DNA of 64,000 nucleotides from the NCBI GenBank assembly GCA_037157565.1, contig JAZHRO010000050.1, positions 42,232,001-42,296,000 of the forward strand, given 5' to 3'. This document shows, piece by piece, positions 24,488 to 35,659 of this stretch. The notes below the pieces were generated by a model. That model saw nothing but the letters and a program-made list of their open reading frames with translations. It made no database searches and was not told the origin of the DNA. Both the position numbers and the translations under genes were made by a program. Source of the DNA: Thalassia testudinum (Eukaryota; Streptophyta; Magnoliopsida; Alismatales; Hydrocharitaceae). Position 1 is the first letter of the stretch. Every line of letters begins with the position of its first letter.

Positions 24488-25874
24488 TGATGGGAACATC
24501 ATCATAGGCCCTAACTGGGCACTTTTAGTCTGGAACAAAAGATAAAAGCTCTTACATATCCATCTGAGGGTCATAACTCCACTTCAGGCGGTTTTGAAAA
24601 GAGAACAGAAAATTAGGGTTAATTCTATAATTTTAACAGCATATCATGAACATGGAATAACCAAGGGGTTGGATAGGGGTGAAATAAAGGTCAAATGAGC
24701 ATTAAAGTCTAGTAAATGGGTCCATGCAAACAGAAATGGGTTTTCGCACATTTCGAGAATTAACAATAACCCAAAACCCTAATTTCAGACCTACTTAAAT
24801 AAAAGAGGTTATGGTGAGAATAAAAATCATTTAAACCTTCTAAAAGCTATAGAGAAATATTTCATAAAGTTTGGTACCCTTGATTTGACATTTGGAACCC
24901 ATTTCGACCATAAATAGTCGTTGACATAGTTTACCTGAATTTGGGTTTTTACGCAAATTTCCCTATCAAACTTGGTCAAACCTGAAAAATGACTTCATCA
25001 TTAAATTACTTGGGTCCAAATTAGATTTGTACCAAAATTTGAGCCCAATTGGAGTCCATTTTGACCTAGTTTCCATTTTGGTCCAATCTGACTCTCTCTC
25101 ATTCATGCCCCTAACTTTTGAAATCTTTACAAATTGCCCCTTAACTTCACCTTTTCTTATTCAAATGGGTCCCTTCCACTATGGTAGGTGTGAACCCATA
25201 GACCCGAGCTCTCAATCAAGGATTCCTTCCTAATTACGTGGCCAATTCCTTCCAAAATTGGAAGGGATGATCTTGGATTTCGAGGGTCTTCCTAAAAATC
25301 CAAGCTTCTCAAGCTTGTTTCCAAGCTTGGAAGCTTGCCTGAAGCTCTATAAAAGAGTCCCCATTGCCAAGTTGAACTCCTTAGCGATTTTTAGTCCCAA
25401 AATTCCCTTATCTTCTCTACCTCCGACCGGCTCCATACTCCGCTCCGGCAACCTCCTTCGTCTAGTCTCCTTGCATTCTACCACATACTAGGCAGCAGGT
25501 CCATCTTCCCCAGCTTCTTCCACACCTCGTCATACCTACGAGGGGCTCCCTCTCCCTTCATGCGTCGCTGTCCTCCCTATCGGAGCCACCTTCGTCTCCG
25601 GCACCGACCAATCATAGCTAGTGCCATCTCCGCTTCCCCTTTGTCTGCAATCGCTCACATTCAACTCTGCATCTCCCATTGATAGGAATTGCACACTCGA
25701 CACATGCTTTAGAACACCCTCACACCTATGCCACCGTCGTCTCCCTCATCTCTGGAGTACCTCTGGCGACCTTGCAAATCTGCTACACTACACCAATCCA
25801 CTCCCCACTGGACCAGAAACCTCTGCATGTCCTCACGAGCAAAATCCCTCAAGTAATTGAGGAGATTAGTTGCT
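24488..25874 (+). repeat. 3' LTR of element B, first part
   Basis: It matches 4239 to about 5695 of the left LTR and is cut by element D at the TTGCT duplication (25870-25874). It resumes at 37087. Confidence 0.9.
25348..25355 (+). promoter_or_regulatory. TATA box in 3' LTR of B
   Basis: TATAAAAG in GAAGCTCTATAAAAG. It is intact here and mutated in the left LTR. The related relic at 38372 has CTATATAATG at the same place. Confidence 0.55.
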
Positions 25875-27479
25875 TGATAAGCGCATTTTGCATGTTTGGA
25901 ATCAGGGTTAAGAGTAACCCGTCATCGTAGTCGCAAAACTCGTTATCAAATACAATTTTTACTGAAACTCCAAGGGAATCCTAGGTCAAACACAGGTAGG
26001 AAATGCTTACCTTGCTTGAAAACTGTGCTTCATTTTGTTTCTTTTTGGTATTTTGAGGTTTTGTTTTTTTTTGTGTTTTTGAAATAAAAATACAAGTAGA
26101 ATAAATTCACAGGAGAGATGGAACAAATATGATATATTGCACAATTGTCTATTACGATAATCTATGAAAGCATAAAAAGAAAGGGAGGTGAGAAGGAATC
26201 TCTCGAATCGGCTATTCAGTGAGTCGATACCTGGTGGAAGCTTGGATGGAGTTGAGGAGTGGGATGACAGAGGTGAGATGTAGGAGGACGCCGGGTAGAG
26301 GAATGCTTCATCAAGGCTCCAGAATGGAGGTGAGGAGATGGAGGTGATCTGCTATCGGAATGGAGGTGGGAGGATGGCTCCAAGGCAACCTATGAAGGTG
26401 ATGGGATGAAGGAAAAATATTTGGTGTGAAGTAGGATCATTACACTAATAGGAGGCCTTTGGAGCTTAAGAGTAAGCTCTAATGGAGCTTTGGTAGGCTA
26501 CTAGAGCTTCGGAGTAGGTGGGAGTAGAGTAGGTAGAGATGAAGAGGAATGGGGGGTGTAGGGGTGTTTATATAGTGATGGGAGGAAGAACATCCCATGC
26601 ATAGACATTCAACAACAGCTACAAGGGTCACTAAAGGCCGCTCGAGCTGTCGTCGAAGATCCGTGCCTCTTCATTGCCTTGGCTGGCGCACGCACTACGC
26701 AGGCCATTTAGTGATAGTTGCAAGTGTCACTAAAGGCCCACTCTTTTGTCACTGTAAATCTCGCACCCATTGCTCACGCCCTCTTGCTGTAACTGAGGTT
26801 GGATGCACCATGGCCATTGGATTCAGAAGTGAACGACTGAGATGAGGTAGAGATCGTGCCTCTTGATTGCACGTGGGATGGTGCGTTCTGGAGGTGCATT
26901 GATAGCCGTGTGCTGCATCTGCACCCATTGAGTGGTACCATGTGGTGACGGCTCTGCTGCTTGATGACATTCAACAGGTGCAATTGAATTGCACCCTCTC
27001 TTCGCTGAATTTGAGTGCAGCGGTTGAGCTTCGAACGCACGCCCGTGGACGAGGAAAAGGGCTCCGCCCACTGTGTTGAGGGTGGCACTGTGTCGTGCTT
27101 TGGATTTGAGGCTACGTGCCCACGACCATTTGATGGCTCAAGTGGGGCAACCTAGATGGCACCACGTGGCACCATCTGAGCCGTCTGTCTTCTTTTTGTG
27201 GAGGGCGCTATGGAGCTCTGATCAGGGTGATTTTCGCGTCGACAAACTGCGATCGTCGCTCTGAATCCATCTATACGGTCGGATTATTTATCTGAGGTCC
27301 GTAAAGATGTTGCACTGCCTCCTGGCCATGTAAAATGACGGAATTAATGTACATAATATACAACTATTCTAAATGCAATGCAATGGATGTTTATGCAATA
27401 TTTATATCATGATATTCCATGCTAGGCCTAGGAACTATAGTAAATAAGCATTTTACGATGAATTTATGCGTGTTTATCA
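25875..27479 (-). repeat. 3' LTR of element D
   Basis: A 1,605-bp LTR matching 33319-34391 joined to 36562-37081. Its - strand TATA box is at 26567-26574 (TATATAAA), conserved in the other copy at 34010-34017. Confidence 0.9.
26567..26574 (-). promoter_or_regulatory. TATA box of 3' LTR of D
   Basis: On the - strand, TATATAAA within CACTATATAAACACCCC. The same sequence is found in the 5' LTR. Confidence 0.55.
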
Positions 27480-27503
27480 TACCCCATGCTTACTTTTTGC
27501 TAG
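27480..27503 (-). other. Polypurine tract of element D
   Basis: On the - strand CTAGCAAAAAGTAAGCATGGGGTA is directly followed by the LTR start TGATAAAC. It is the same pattern as in A and C. Confidence 0.8.
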
Positions 27504-28827
27504 TTTCTAGTAAAATTTACCTAAATGCTATGTATAAAAGTAGAATCAGGATTCGATTATTTAGGCAAAATTCGTCGATTGCTTTAGAAAATCTCAACCC
27601 CAAGACCTAACTACAAAAACTCAATAGTGTCAGGGTGTCTACCAGAATGCAGACTGTCCAAGCCCTTGCCTTATTTGAAAAGAGAAGATACACAAATTTT
27701 TTTTATTTTCTTCTTTTCTATTCATTGTTTTGGATTTTTAGAGTTTGCGAGTTTCAGGATAAGTTTTTACGGCTACCTGACCTGCCAAAGACTCAAAAAG
27801 GACTCTAAGTGCTAAGCATCTAGTGAAAATAGTGAAAGACTCACTAGGTGACCGTTAAAATGAACTTCGGGTTTCTACGAGCTTAGGTGACCTTGCCTAG
27901 AGGTTTATCTTTTCAAACGGTAGCTTTCTCCTTACTTTATTTATGGGTCAACACAAGGGCAAACCCAATGTATATCTCTTCGATTTATTCTACTTCCCCG
28001 CTTCTTCCTTAAGTGTTTTGGGAATTATTATGCATTTTTGTGAGATGGGTTCTGAACAACCGGCTAATGGGATGTTACCTACGGCAACTTGCCAGCCATA
28101 CTTGTACGGTAAAGTGTGGTTTTATTTGTTTATTTTTATTTTCTCCCTTTTCCTATTTTTTTTTCTTCTTATTTTTTTTAAGTAGGTGACTTCCCTGATC
28201 TAAGATTTACCTAAATGTAGTACAAAGAAAATGGTCTTGTGGCTAGGCTCTGGACAACCGGTCGATGAGCTGTTACCACCGACAACTTGCCAGCTATACC
28301 ACCCTAAACAGTTCATTAGCTACCCAATTTCTGAAGAAACTGCCAAAAAGTGTCAGTACAATAAGTGTGTAGATGGTTATGGATTAAAGTCCCCTCAAAT
28401 CAGAGGGTAGGATGATAAGTCGTATACTTATCACCCCAATTTATTGCTAGTTTGAAATAAAATTACTTGGCGAGGACTCAAGAGTAAGTCTACATTTGAG
28501 TGGACACCCAGGCTAATTAAGCCTGAAGACCTAAAGAGTCTAAGTATTCAGGTCCTAAAGTATCAATTCCTAAAGTTTGTAACTCCTAATGCCTAAGTTC
28601 TTGTCTCCTGATTCTCTCTTTTTTTTTAAGATCAAAAATAGGAAATTATTGTTACGGCTGACAAAAGGATTCATGAGAAATATCCATCCCCCCATGCTGC
28701 TAATGCAATGTCGTCATTGTTAAAAAATGAAAGCATGCAGGAGAGTAGAACTGGAAGAATAGCACCTTTTTTCCGTGAAATTCTGGTCAGCTTGAAACAG
28801 TTTTTACGCGTGTTGAGTTTAGTGCCT
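27504..28827 (-). other. Untranslated 3' region of element D
   Basis: No retrotransposon-like protein. A purine run (28120-28185 on the - strand) and the G-rich block (28684-28721) are present. Nothing else was recognised. Confidence 0.55.
28684..28721 (-). other. Internal G-rich (second PPT-like) block of D
   Basis: On the - strand AACAATGACGACATTGC, a short spacer, then AGCATGGGGGGATGG. It is the D version of the block seen in all five gypsy-type elements. Confidence 0.6.
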
Positions 28828-30155
28828 TCAGCTAGGCGAGGTCCTCAATAAAAAATAATTAACATTGAGGCTGCAATAACACAGTTTCTGGGCCTCTAGA
28901 TATGGGTCCTGGAGAGTAAAAATGGGCTTGCCAAAGAGATGATCAATGAAAGTGGCAAGCTGGTGGTGTAGGGAGAGCCCAAATGGTCTCCAATAAGAGT
29001 TTTGTTGATTTTGTATAGAAGAGGTGTGGGATATAGAATTTGTGCAATAGTTGGGTGCAAAAGGAAGATGAGGGTTTGGTGATGAGTTGGGGGTTTGTGG
29101 GTACTCTAACATTTCAAGAGTTTCTCTCCAAAGTTCAATTTCAACCTCATAATTTGGGTACTTAACCCAACCATCCTGATCTTCATGATGCCTACCCAAA
29201 TGTTGAACCTCAAACTCTAAAAGTTTAGGATGACATTGTTGGGTTTTAACTTGATCATGTGAATTATCCAACAAATTTCCAAATTCATAAATATCTTCCC
29301 CATCCTGGGTTGCCACAGTTTGTTGTATGTCTTTGTTGTCCTCAATTATCCCTGCAAATCCCTGAGTTTGGGTTGAGTTGAACCTAAAAAGGTTATCTAA
29401 GGTATGTATGGCCATTACCTCCTCTATTCTGCCAAGCTCCTCCATCAAACCACAATTAATTTTATCCTTCTTTGAGACCTCAAAAATATTAAATTGATTT
29501 GTTTTATTCCACAAGGCCATTTCTATATTTCTCGATTCACAATCAATCCTTGCCTTAGCCGTAGCCAAGAAAGGTCATTCCAAAATAATTAGGGTGTGGT
29601 TGAGCTGTTTTGGTGCTTCCATGTCTAAGACCATGAAATTAACAAGGTAATGCAAATCATTAACCTTAACTAAAACATCCTCCAAAATACCCCTTAGTTT
29701 TGTAATGGATCTATCAGCTAACTGCAAGGTTATGTCAGTGTGTTTCAAGTAGTCTAGACCCAATTCCATGTGCAGTGAGGTGGGGATCACATTAGTGGAA
29801 GCGCCCAAGTCGAGAAGGGCCAGTCAAAAGGGATGTTTCCTATTGTGCAGGAAGTCAGCAGGGCATCCGAGTCCTGCTTCTTAGGAGGTAGCTTGTTTAA
29901 GATCAGTGTGGTTATGTTATCAGACAAGACTACTCTCCTAATGTTTTCAGATTTCGCTCTACGCTTTGCTTTATATGAATTCAGTAAACCTATGGCATAG
30001 GTGGGGATTAATTTGATAGCCACAAGGAGTAAAATGATTGTCAATTTGAAAGCCTGAAGTAAGAACATCCTTTCCTCCAATTTCTCCTCCGACTTTTTCT
30101 GTTTGCCCATACAACAACATACTCCCAAATCAGACTCTGATGTTTTGTTGATCAC
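28828..30155 (-). pseudogene. Retropepsin and acidic tail of element D
   Basis: Reading leftward: linker with LPPKKQDSDALL (near 29880), a frameshift near 29810, then active-site text ALLDLGASTNVIPTSL with catalytic Asp. ITLQLADRSITKLRGILEDV follows, then LIILE, stop, PFLATAKARIDC. The usual ILGRPFLATA has become ILE-stop-PFLATA, a G-to-A and a C-to-T change in adjacent codons (29570-29580). The acidic tail runs to 28828, with Glu/Asp/Gln-rich text and a Pro/Ser/Asn-rich end. No pol follows. Confidence 0.82.
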
Positions 30156-30236
30156 ATTCTTAGTTTTTTTTTTTTGAAAAAGGAAAGGGTAGTTATCCAG
30201 AGAGATAACTACCCAAAAACGATCACATTCTTAGTT
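30150..30236 (-). mobile_element. Tiny retroposed hairpin RNA with 16-bp duplication
   Basis: GATCACATTCTTAGTT occurs at 30150-30165 and again, unchanged, at 30221-30236. Between them lie 55 bp: ten T and then 45 nt containing the perfect inverted repeat GGGTAGTTATC (30187-30197) and GATAACTACCC (30204-30214). Read on the - strand this is a 45-nt RNA-like unit with an 11-bp stem, ending in an A run and flanked by a long duplication, which is the signature of LINE-mediated retroposition. It interrupts the linker of element D. It may be a 5'-truncated SINE or LINE 3' end, or an unusually small non-autonomous retroposon. Confidence 0.7.
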
Positions 30237-31981
30237 GGGAGTTTGGAATTCTTGCTACAAAGCCTAATGGTGTTGACATGGGGTTTGGTAGGTCCCTTGT
30301 GTCTACTACCACTCCTCAAGGTGATGGTGTTTGCCGTGGCAAAATGCTGTTGCTTAGTGCCTTGGGGAGGGTTGGGCAAAACAGGAGGCTCCCAGTTGAT
30401 TATGGTAGGAACTTGGTTTGCTCCAGGAGGGGTTGGGGTAGCCTGATAGATAGCTTGAGTTTGAGCATATGACTCCCCATTATTACCAATCCCTTAAGGC
30501 CTAGTGCCTCGGTTCTGTACATTCTTTGGGTTTGGTACATGTTATGGTGATAGAGATCTGGGTTGTTGGTTGTTTGCACCAAGTTCAGATTACAAGGTAT
30601 TCAGTGAAGTTTTCATTTGTTGCATAAGCTGGAGCATTGACCCTTGCATTTCTACCATCTTTAGGTTTAAATCAGCCTACTTGGAGGGTTGTTGAGCATT
30701 CTACATGGACTGATTAACCTGATTCAAGGGCAACTAAGTATATACATGACCTTGACCCATTGATTTTTGCGGTACATATTTGTTGGGTCGATATTGGGTC
30801 TGCTGCCCCTGATCTTTCCAATAGAAGTTAGGGTGAATTTTCCAACCAGAATTGTAGGAATTCGAGTAAGGGTTGGCCCTAACATTCTCCTGCACAGCAT
30901 GAACATCCTTATAAGATGAGGATAAAGAAGGATCAGAAAAACTGGGATCAAAGGCCCCAGTTTGGAACCCATAAGGTTCCAAGAAGAGTTGGTCCGAAGG
31001 TCGAGCCGACTCCAGCTGGTTCACAAACTCCCATCCCATAGGAGCTTGCGAAGAATGAAATCCCAATCCCTGGGATTGAGTGGATCTAGAAAAATTAGAG
31101 TTTCTAGACATCCACTCTTCCATTCATTTAGCAGCTAGATCCATCTTATCTAATCTATTGCAAATCAATTCCATATCAGATGTATGAGAATATTGAACCT
31201 CATTAGCATTTGATCTAGTTTGTTGGGATTGGTTGAAGGTTTCCATAGAGGAGTGGTTTAAAGAATTTTCACTCATTTCCTCAAGCAAATCATATGCGCT
31301 ACCTACATCTTGGTTGAGGAAATTGTCTCCGCAAGAAGCATCCACATGATTACGGAGTTGATCATTCAACCCATGATAAAAAATCTACACAAGTTGCCAT
31401 TTAGGTGTGGACACTTGAATGGTGTGGACACTTCCGCAACAGATCCTCGAATCTTTCCTAGGCCCCATGAAACGGTTGCTCCTGCCGTTGGGCAAAAGTG
31501 GTAATTCCCCATCGCAATGCATTGATTCGTCCAATTGGGAAGAATTTCTTTAGGAAGGCTGATTTCAAAGTCGTCCAGGTAGCAATCGGTCTTCCAATGG
31601 TACGATACCAATGTGCGGCCTTATACCTGAGTGAATGGGGGAAAAGCCTCATGAGCATCTGCTCTTTATCCACATTCTGCAATTTGGTGGTCTGAACCAG
31701 AGTGATCAGGTCCTCCAAATGTTGGAATGGGTCCCCTGAGCCAAGCCCGTGAAAGTGTTTAATTTGACTCAAAACTTGGGCTTGATATCAGCATCACTGG
31801 CGGGGATCACAACGCTGGGACGATCCTCATAATTTGAAGGATCATAAAAATCCTTCGAGGACCGAGCGCCCTAACCATTCATTCATTGGAACCATTGCTG
31901 CATTTGCTGCAATTCTTCCAACTACCTCTGAATCAGGTCCTGCTGGTTCAATGGCAGGGGAGGTGGTTGTTGATCAGCCAT
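30237..31981 (-). pseudogene. Gag of element D, degenerate
   Basis: The start codon is at 31979-31981 and the product begins MADQQPPPLPLNQQDLIQR, then a stop replaces a likely Gln. The core reads HFHGLGSGDPFQHLEDLITL, LFPHSLRYKAAHWYRTIGRP and FLKKFFPIGRINALRWG. After frameshifts near 31450 the text NHVDASCGDNFLNQD and a Ser/Gln-rich region with NSYNSGWKIHPNFYW follow. ITLRSGS near 30330 marks the approach to protease. The N-terminus differs from that of B and C although the core motifs are shared. Many TAG/TAA codons make it non-functional. Confidence 0.82.
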
Positions 31982-33295
31982 GGGATCTACTTGGCTAAAA
32001 CTCAACCTCCGCCTCCGGGAATGGTCAATAGGTCCTTCCAAACGATGGTTCAATGACCCCCTTCCAAGCATACATTGGAAGGAAGTCAGAAGGTAGGGGA
32101 AGAGAAAGGACCCTACAACACAAAAAATACAAGCCTGTCCTTAGGTTGGATAGCCTAAAGGTCTACAGATTCTCGGAATCCATCGTAAGATTATGGACGA
32201 TTTACTCTACTTATGTTCAGGCAATCCAAGTAGTTAGAAGGAGGGACTAGGGAGAAGGTTCTTCCTTTGGCTTGCAACTCCGGTTCCTACTATAACCCCC
32301 AGCCACGGTCGTTTGACGCTAGCTAGACATTAGATTGACTAGTATAAGCAGGTTAATCGTGAACAATCTCAATCTGGATCCTATCAAGTGAATCAGTTCT
32401 TAGGGTCAACGTCTAATCAATTTAAGTTAGGCTTGGGATATTTGTGCTTTTGGAATGTGATGGGCCCCTAATGGGTTGTGCCCTTAATGATTTGTTTGAG
32501 AATGTGTCAATGTGCACAACCAAGAAGTTTTCAAGCAAGATTGTTAAGAATGAAGTGAGTTTTAAGATTCAGATCTTACTTAGTAGCTTTTAGGATTCAA
32601 ATATTAGGTGTATTCAACAAACTTTTCAGGAGGCAAACCAAATTTGAAATCATGAGTTCAAGTGTTTTTCCTTTATAAGTCAAAAAGAAAATGGAGTGCT
32701 TGGCTTGACCTAAATATTGAATCTTATGGGGTAGCTACAAAATGAATCAGTTTTAAATTAGGTGGTGCGACCCAAACAATTCAATCAAGTGACCTAGAGG
32801 CACCACTAATTAGGCACGTAGAGATGATTAGCCTAGACTGATTTCTACTACTTTATGTGTTGATTTGTGTGTATCGGTTCCACAGGTCTGAATCCCGGTT
32901 GAGTAGATAAAAATTAAGTTAGATTATGTGCCATAAATGTGGGTGTATGTAGTGTGTATGCTGATTTGTCCCACAAGAAGTATCATTTTGTTTTTTTTAT
33001 ATATGCGAAGGTGAGATGAGTGGAGGTGACAAAGAAGACAAACAAATTCTATCCTACGGTTTTTGCAAACACTTAAGTAGATTAGGTCTTGGTTATGAAT
33101 GTGGTGAAATGAAACTAGCAGGGGGAGGGGGGGATGTGCGGGACACTTACAAATTACTTTACCTGCAATTTACTCTAGTCTATCACATTTGGATCTCCAT
33201 GCTAGGGTACCTACAAGACAGTAGATCAAAGACAAATGGGGCTAATAATATGTATATGCAAGGAAGTGGAGAAAACAAGAAAGTAAATTCCGTTG
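31982..33295 (-). other. Untranslated leader of element D
   Basis: 1.3 kb between primer site and Gag start without a credible frame. Nothing specific was recognised. Confidence 0.5.
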
Positions 33296-33297
33296 CC

Positions 33298-33315
33298 TCC
33301 CTGGCAATGGCGCCA
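33298..33315 (-). other. Primer-binding site of element D (tRNA-Asp type)
   Basis: On the - strand TGGCGCCATTGCCAGGGA, three bases from the LTR end. It has two transition differences from the complement of the plant tRNA-Asp 3' end. It fixes the - orientation. Confidence 0.88.
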
Positions 33316-33318
33316 AAT

Positions 33319-34391
33319 TGATAACCATGTTTCACGTGTTTGAAATCGGGGTTAAGAGTAACCCGTTGTCGTAGTCGCAAAACTCGTTATCAAATACAAT
33401 TTTTACCAAAACTCCAAGGGAGTCTCGGATTGAACACAGGGAGGCGACATTTACCTTGCTTGAAAATGGCACTTTGTTTTGTTTCTTTTTGGTATTTTGA
33501 GGTTTTGTTATTTTTTCTTGTGTTTTTGAAATAAAAAAGATAGGTAGAATAAATTTACAAGAGAGATGGAACAAATATGATATATTGCACAATTGTCTAC
33601 TACAATAATCTACGAAAGCATAAAAAGAGAGGGAGGTGAGAAGGAATCTCCAAAATCGGCTATTTGGTGAGATGACGGTGCTGGTGGAAGCTTGGACGAA
33701 GGAGTTGAGGAGCGGGATGACGGAGGTGAGATGCAGGAGGGTGCCGGGTAGAGGAATGCTTCACCGAGGCTCCGGAATGGAGGTGAGGAGACGGAGGTGA
33801 TCTGCTATCGGAATGGAGGTGGGAGGACAGCTTCAAGGCTTCTAATGAAGGTGATGGGATGAAGGACGAATATTTGGTGGGAAATAGAATCATTACACTA
33901 ATAGGAGGCCTTTAGAGCTTGAGAGTAAGCTCTAATGGAGCTTTGGTAGGCTACTAGAGCTTAGGAGTAGAGTCGGTACAGATGAAGAGGAATAGCGGGT
34001 GTAGGGGTGTTTATATAGTGATGGGAGGAAGAGCATTCCGTGCACAGACATTCAGCGATAGCTACAAGCGTCATTAATGGCCGCTTGAGCTATCGTCGAA
34101 GATCCGTGGCTCTTCATTGCCTTGGCTAGTGCACGCACCGTGCAGGCCATTTAGTGATAGCTACAAGTGTCACTAAAGGTGCGCTCTTCTGTCGCTACAA
34201 ATCCTGCACCCACCGCTCACGCCCGTCTGCTGTCGCTGAGGTTGGATGCTCTGTGGTCGTTGGATTCAGAAGTGAACGGCTGAGATGGCATGGAGATCGC
34301 GCCTCTTGATCGCGAGTGGCGCATTCTCGAGGTGCATCGACGACCGTGTGTTGCATCCAGGCTCATCGAGTGGTGCCACGTGGTGACGCCT
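33319..34391 (-). repeat. 5' LTR of element D, R/U5-side part
   Basis: It begins TGATAACCATG (+ strand) and matches 25875 to about 26950. It is interrupted by the solo LTR at 34392 and resumes at 36562-37081. The - strand TATA box is at 34010-34017. Confidence 0.88.
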
Positions 34392-35150
34392 TGACAGAAG
34401 GCGATTCTCCCGCGTGTTTTGAAAATAGAAATCTCGTCGTTGTATAGCACACGAAAAGGCTCGTCAAAAATGATTTGTAAAGATAATGAGAATATGAGTC
34501 CCGGTCGTTCGTCTTTGGGAGCCATTTACCAAAATGCAAATTTGAAATCGATCTCTTTCGCTCTAGTTGGTTAAAATCTCATGCCGGTTTATGGTGATTT
34601 ACGTATTGATGTACGACATGCTAGTTGCCAAATGATAGTAATTAAGACATGCAACTTCAATCACACTAAAAGATGATAACTAGGCACATGGTGATTTTCA
34701 ACATATATATTTATATATATAAAAGATGATGATATCAGAGTTGCAAAGCACAGGTAAAGGAATGCTTGTACAGGAAAATAAAACTACTCATTACCAGAAA
34801 ACGACTGTATACTTGAATCTATGGAGGGATTTTGCATGCATCATTGGGGGAGAATAAAGAGCTACACTACTAAGTAGTAAATAAAGTATGTAAATCTAAG
34901 AAGAACTATAATCTAGTCTAGCAGAAATAAGGGCATTCAGAGGTGGCTCCGATGGCCTTTGACTTGGTTGAGAGGAGGAGGGGCAGCCAATGGTGCTTAG
35001 GTCGGCCCTTGGAGAGAGGTTGGAGAGGTGATCCAACATCTTGGTGTGGAGATGGTGGTGGCCATGGTGAAGCTACTAGTGAAGGTGGAGTGGAGGTGGA
35101 ATGAAGCTAAGCTAAAATGGAGCCAAGAGTGAATGGGTGCAAATGGACAC

Positions 35151-35178
35151 CCCTTAGGTCTTTTTATAGACCTAAGGG
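35151..35178 (-). promoter_or_regulatory. TATA-like motif framed by a perfect hairpin in solo LTR
   Basis: CCCTTAGGTCT and AGACCTAAGGG are exact complements around TTTTAT. On the - strand the centre reads TCTATAAAAAGA, so the TATA-like core spans the loop and the arm ends. Confidence 0.55.
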
Positions 35179-35582
35179 AAGCTCTCAAGAGAATTATGGA
35201 ATTCTCTAGAGAGGCCTATGATGGGAGCTCGTGGGAGAGTGAGAGAGAGGATGGATGGTGGTTTTTAGATCCACCAAATGTGGATCTAAAAATTGAATGG
35301 CCCTTGGTTGCTAATTTTAGCAACCAAGGCAGCAACACATGGTAGAGAGTTCTAGCAAACTCTACGCTAGGTATTTTCATGTGGATGGTGTGTGTGGGTC
35401 AAAACTTAGGTGGCTAGGTTGATTAGGTTAGGTTCTAGTGGGTTTAGGTCAAGGTCGGTCTCAAATTAGGGTTGTAAGTCCTAATTCACTAAGGTAAAGT
35501 GCAATTAAACTTAATAAAAGTTTAATTGGGTGTGTGAAATCTTAATTGAGAGTAAAATAACTCAATTAAGTTAGGTCTAAGT

Positions 35583-35659
35583 CAATTGGACTCTCACTGA
35601 GTCCAATTGGACAGTGTGTGCTGAGAGTAGGGCTCAATTGGACTCAATGAGTCCAATTG
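35583..35659. repeat. Duplicated hairpin CAATTGGACTC/GAGTCCAATTG
   Basis: Two copies of the same perfect 11-bp inverted repeat, at 35583-35609 (5-nt centre) and 35635-35659 (3-nt centre), 25 bases apart. Single arms of related sequence occur nearby. Confidence 0.65.

Noticed and set aside
26749..27088. Open frames in the D LTR near a conserved CATGG-rich segment
   Set aside because: The matching LTR part (36526-36858) has indels that change the frame.
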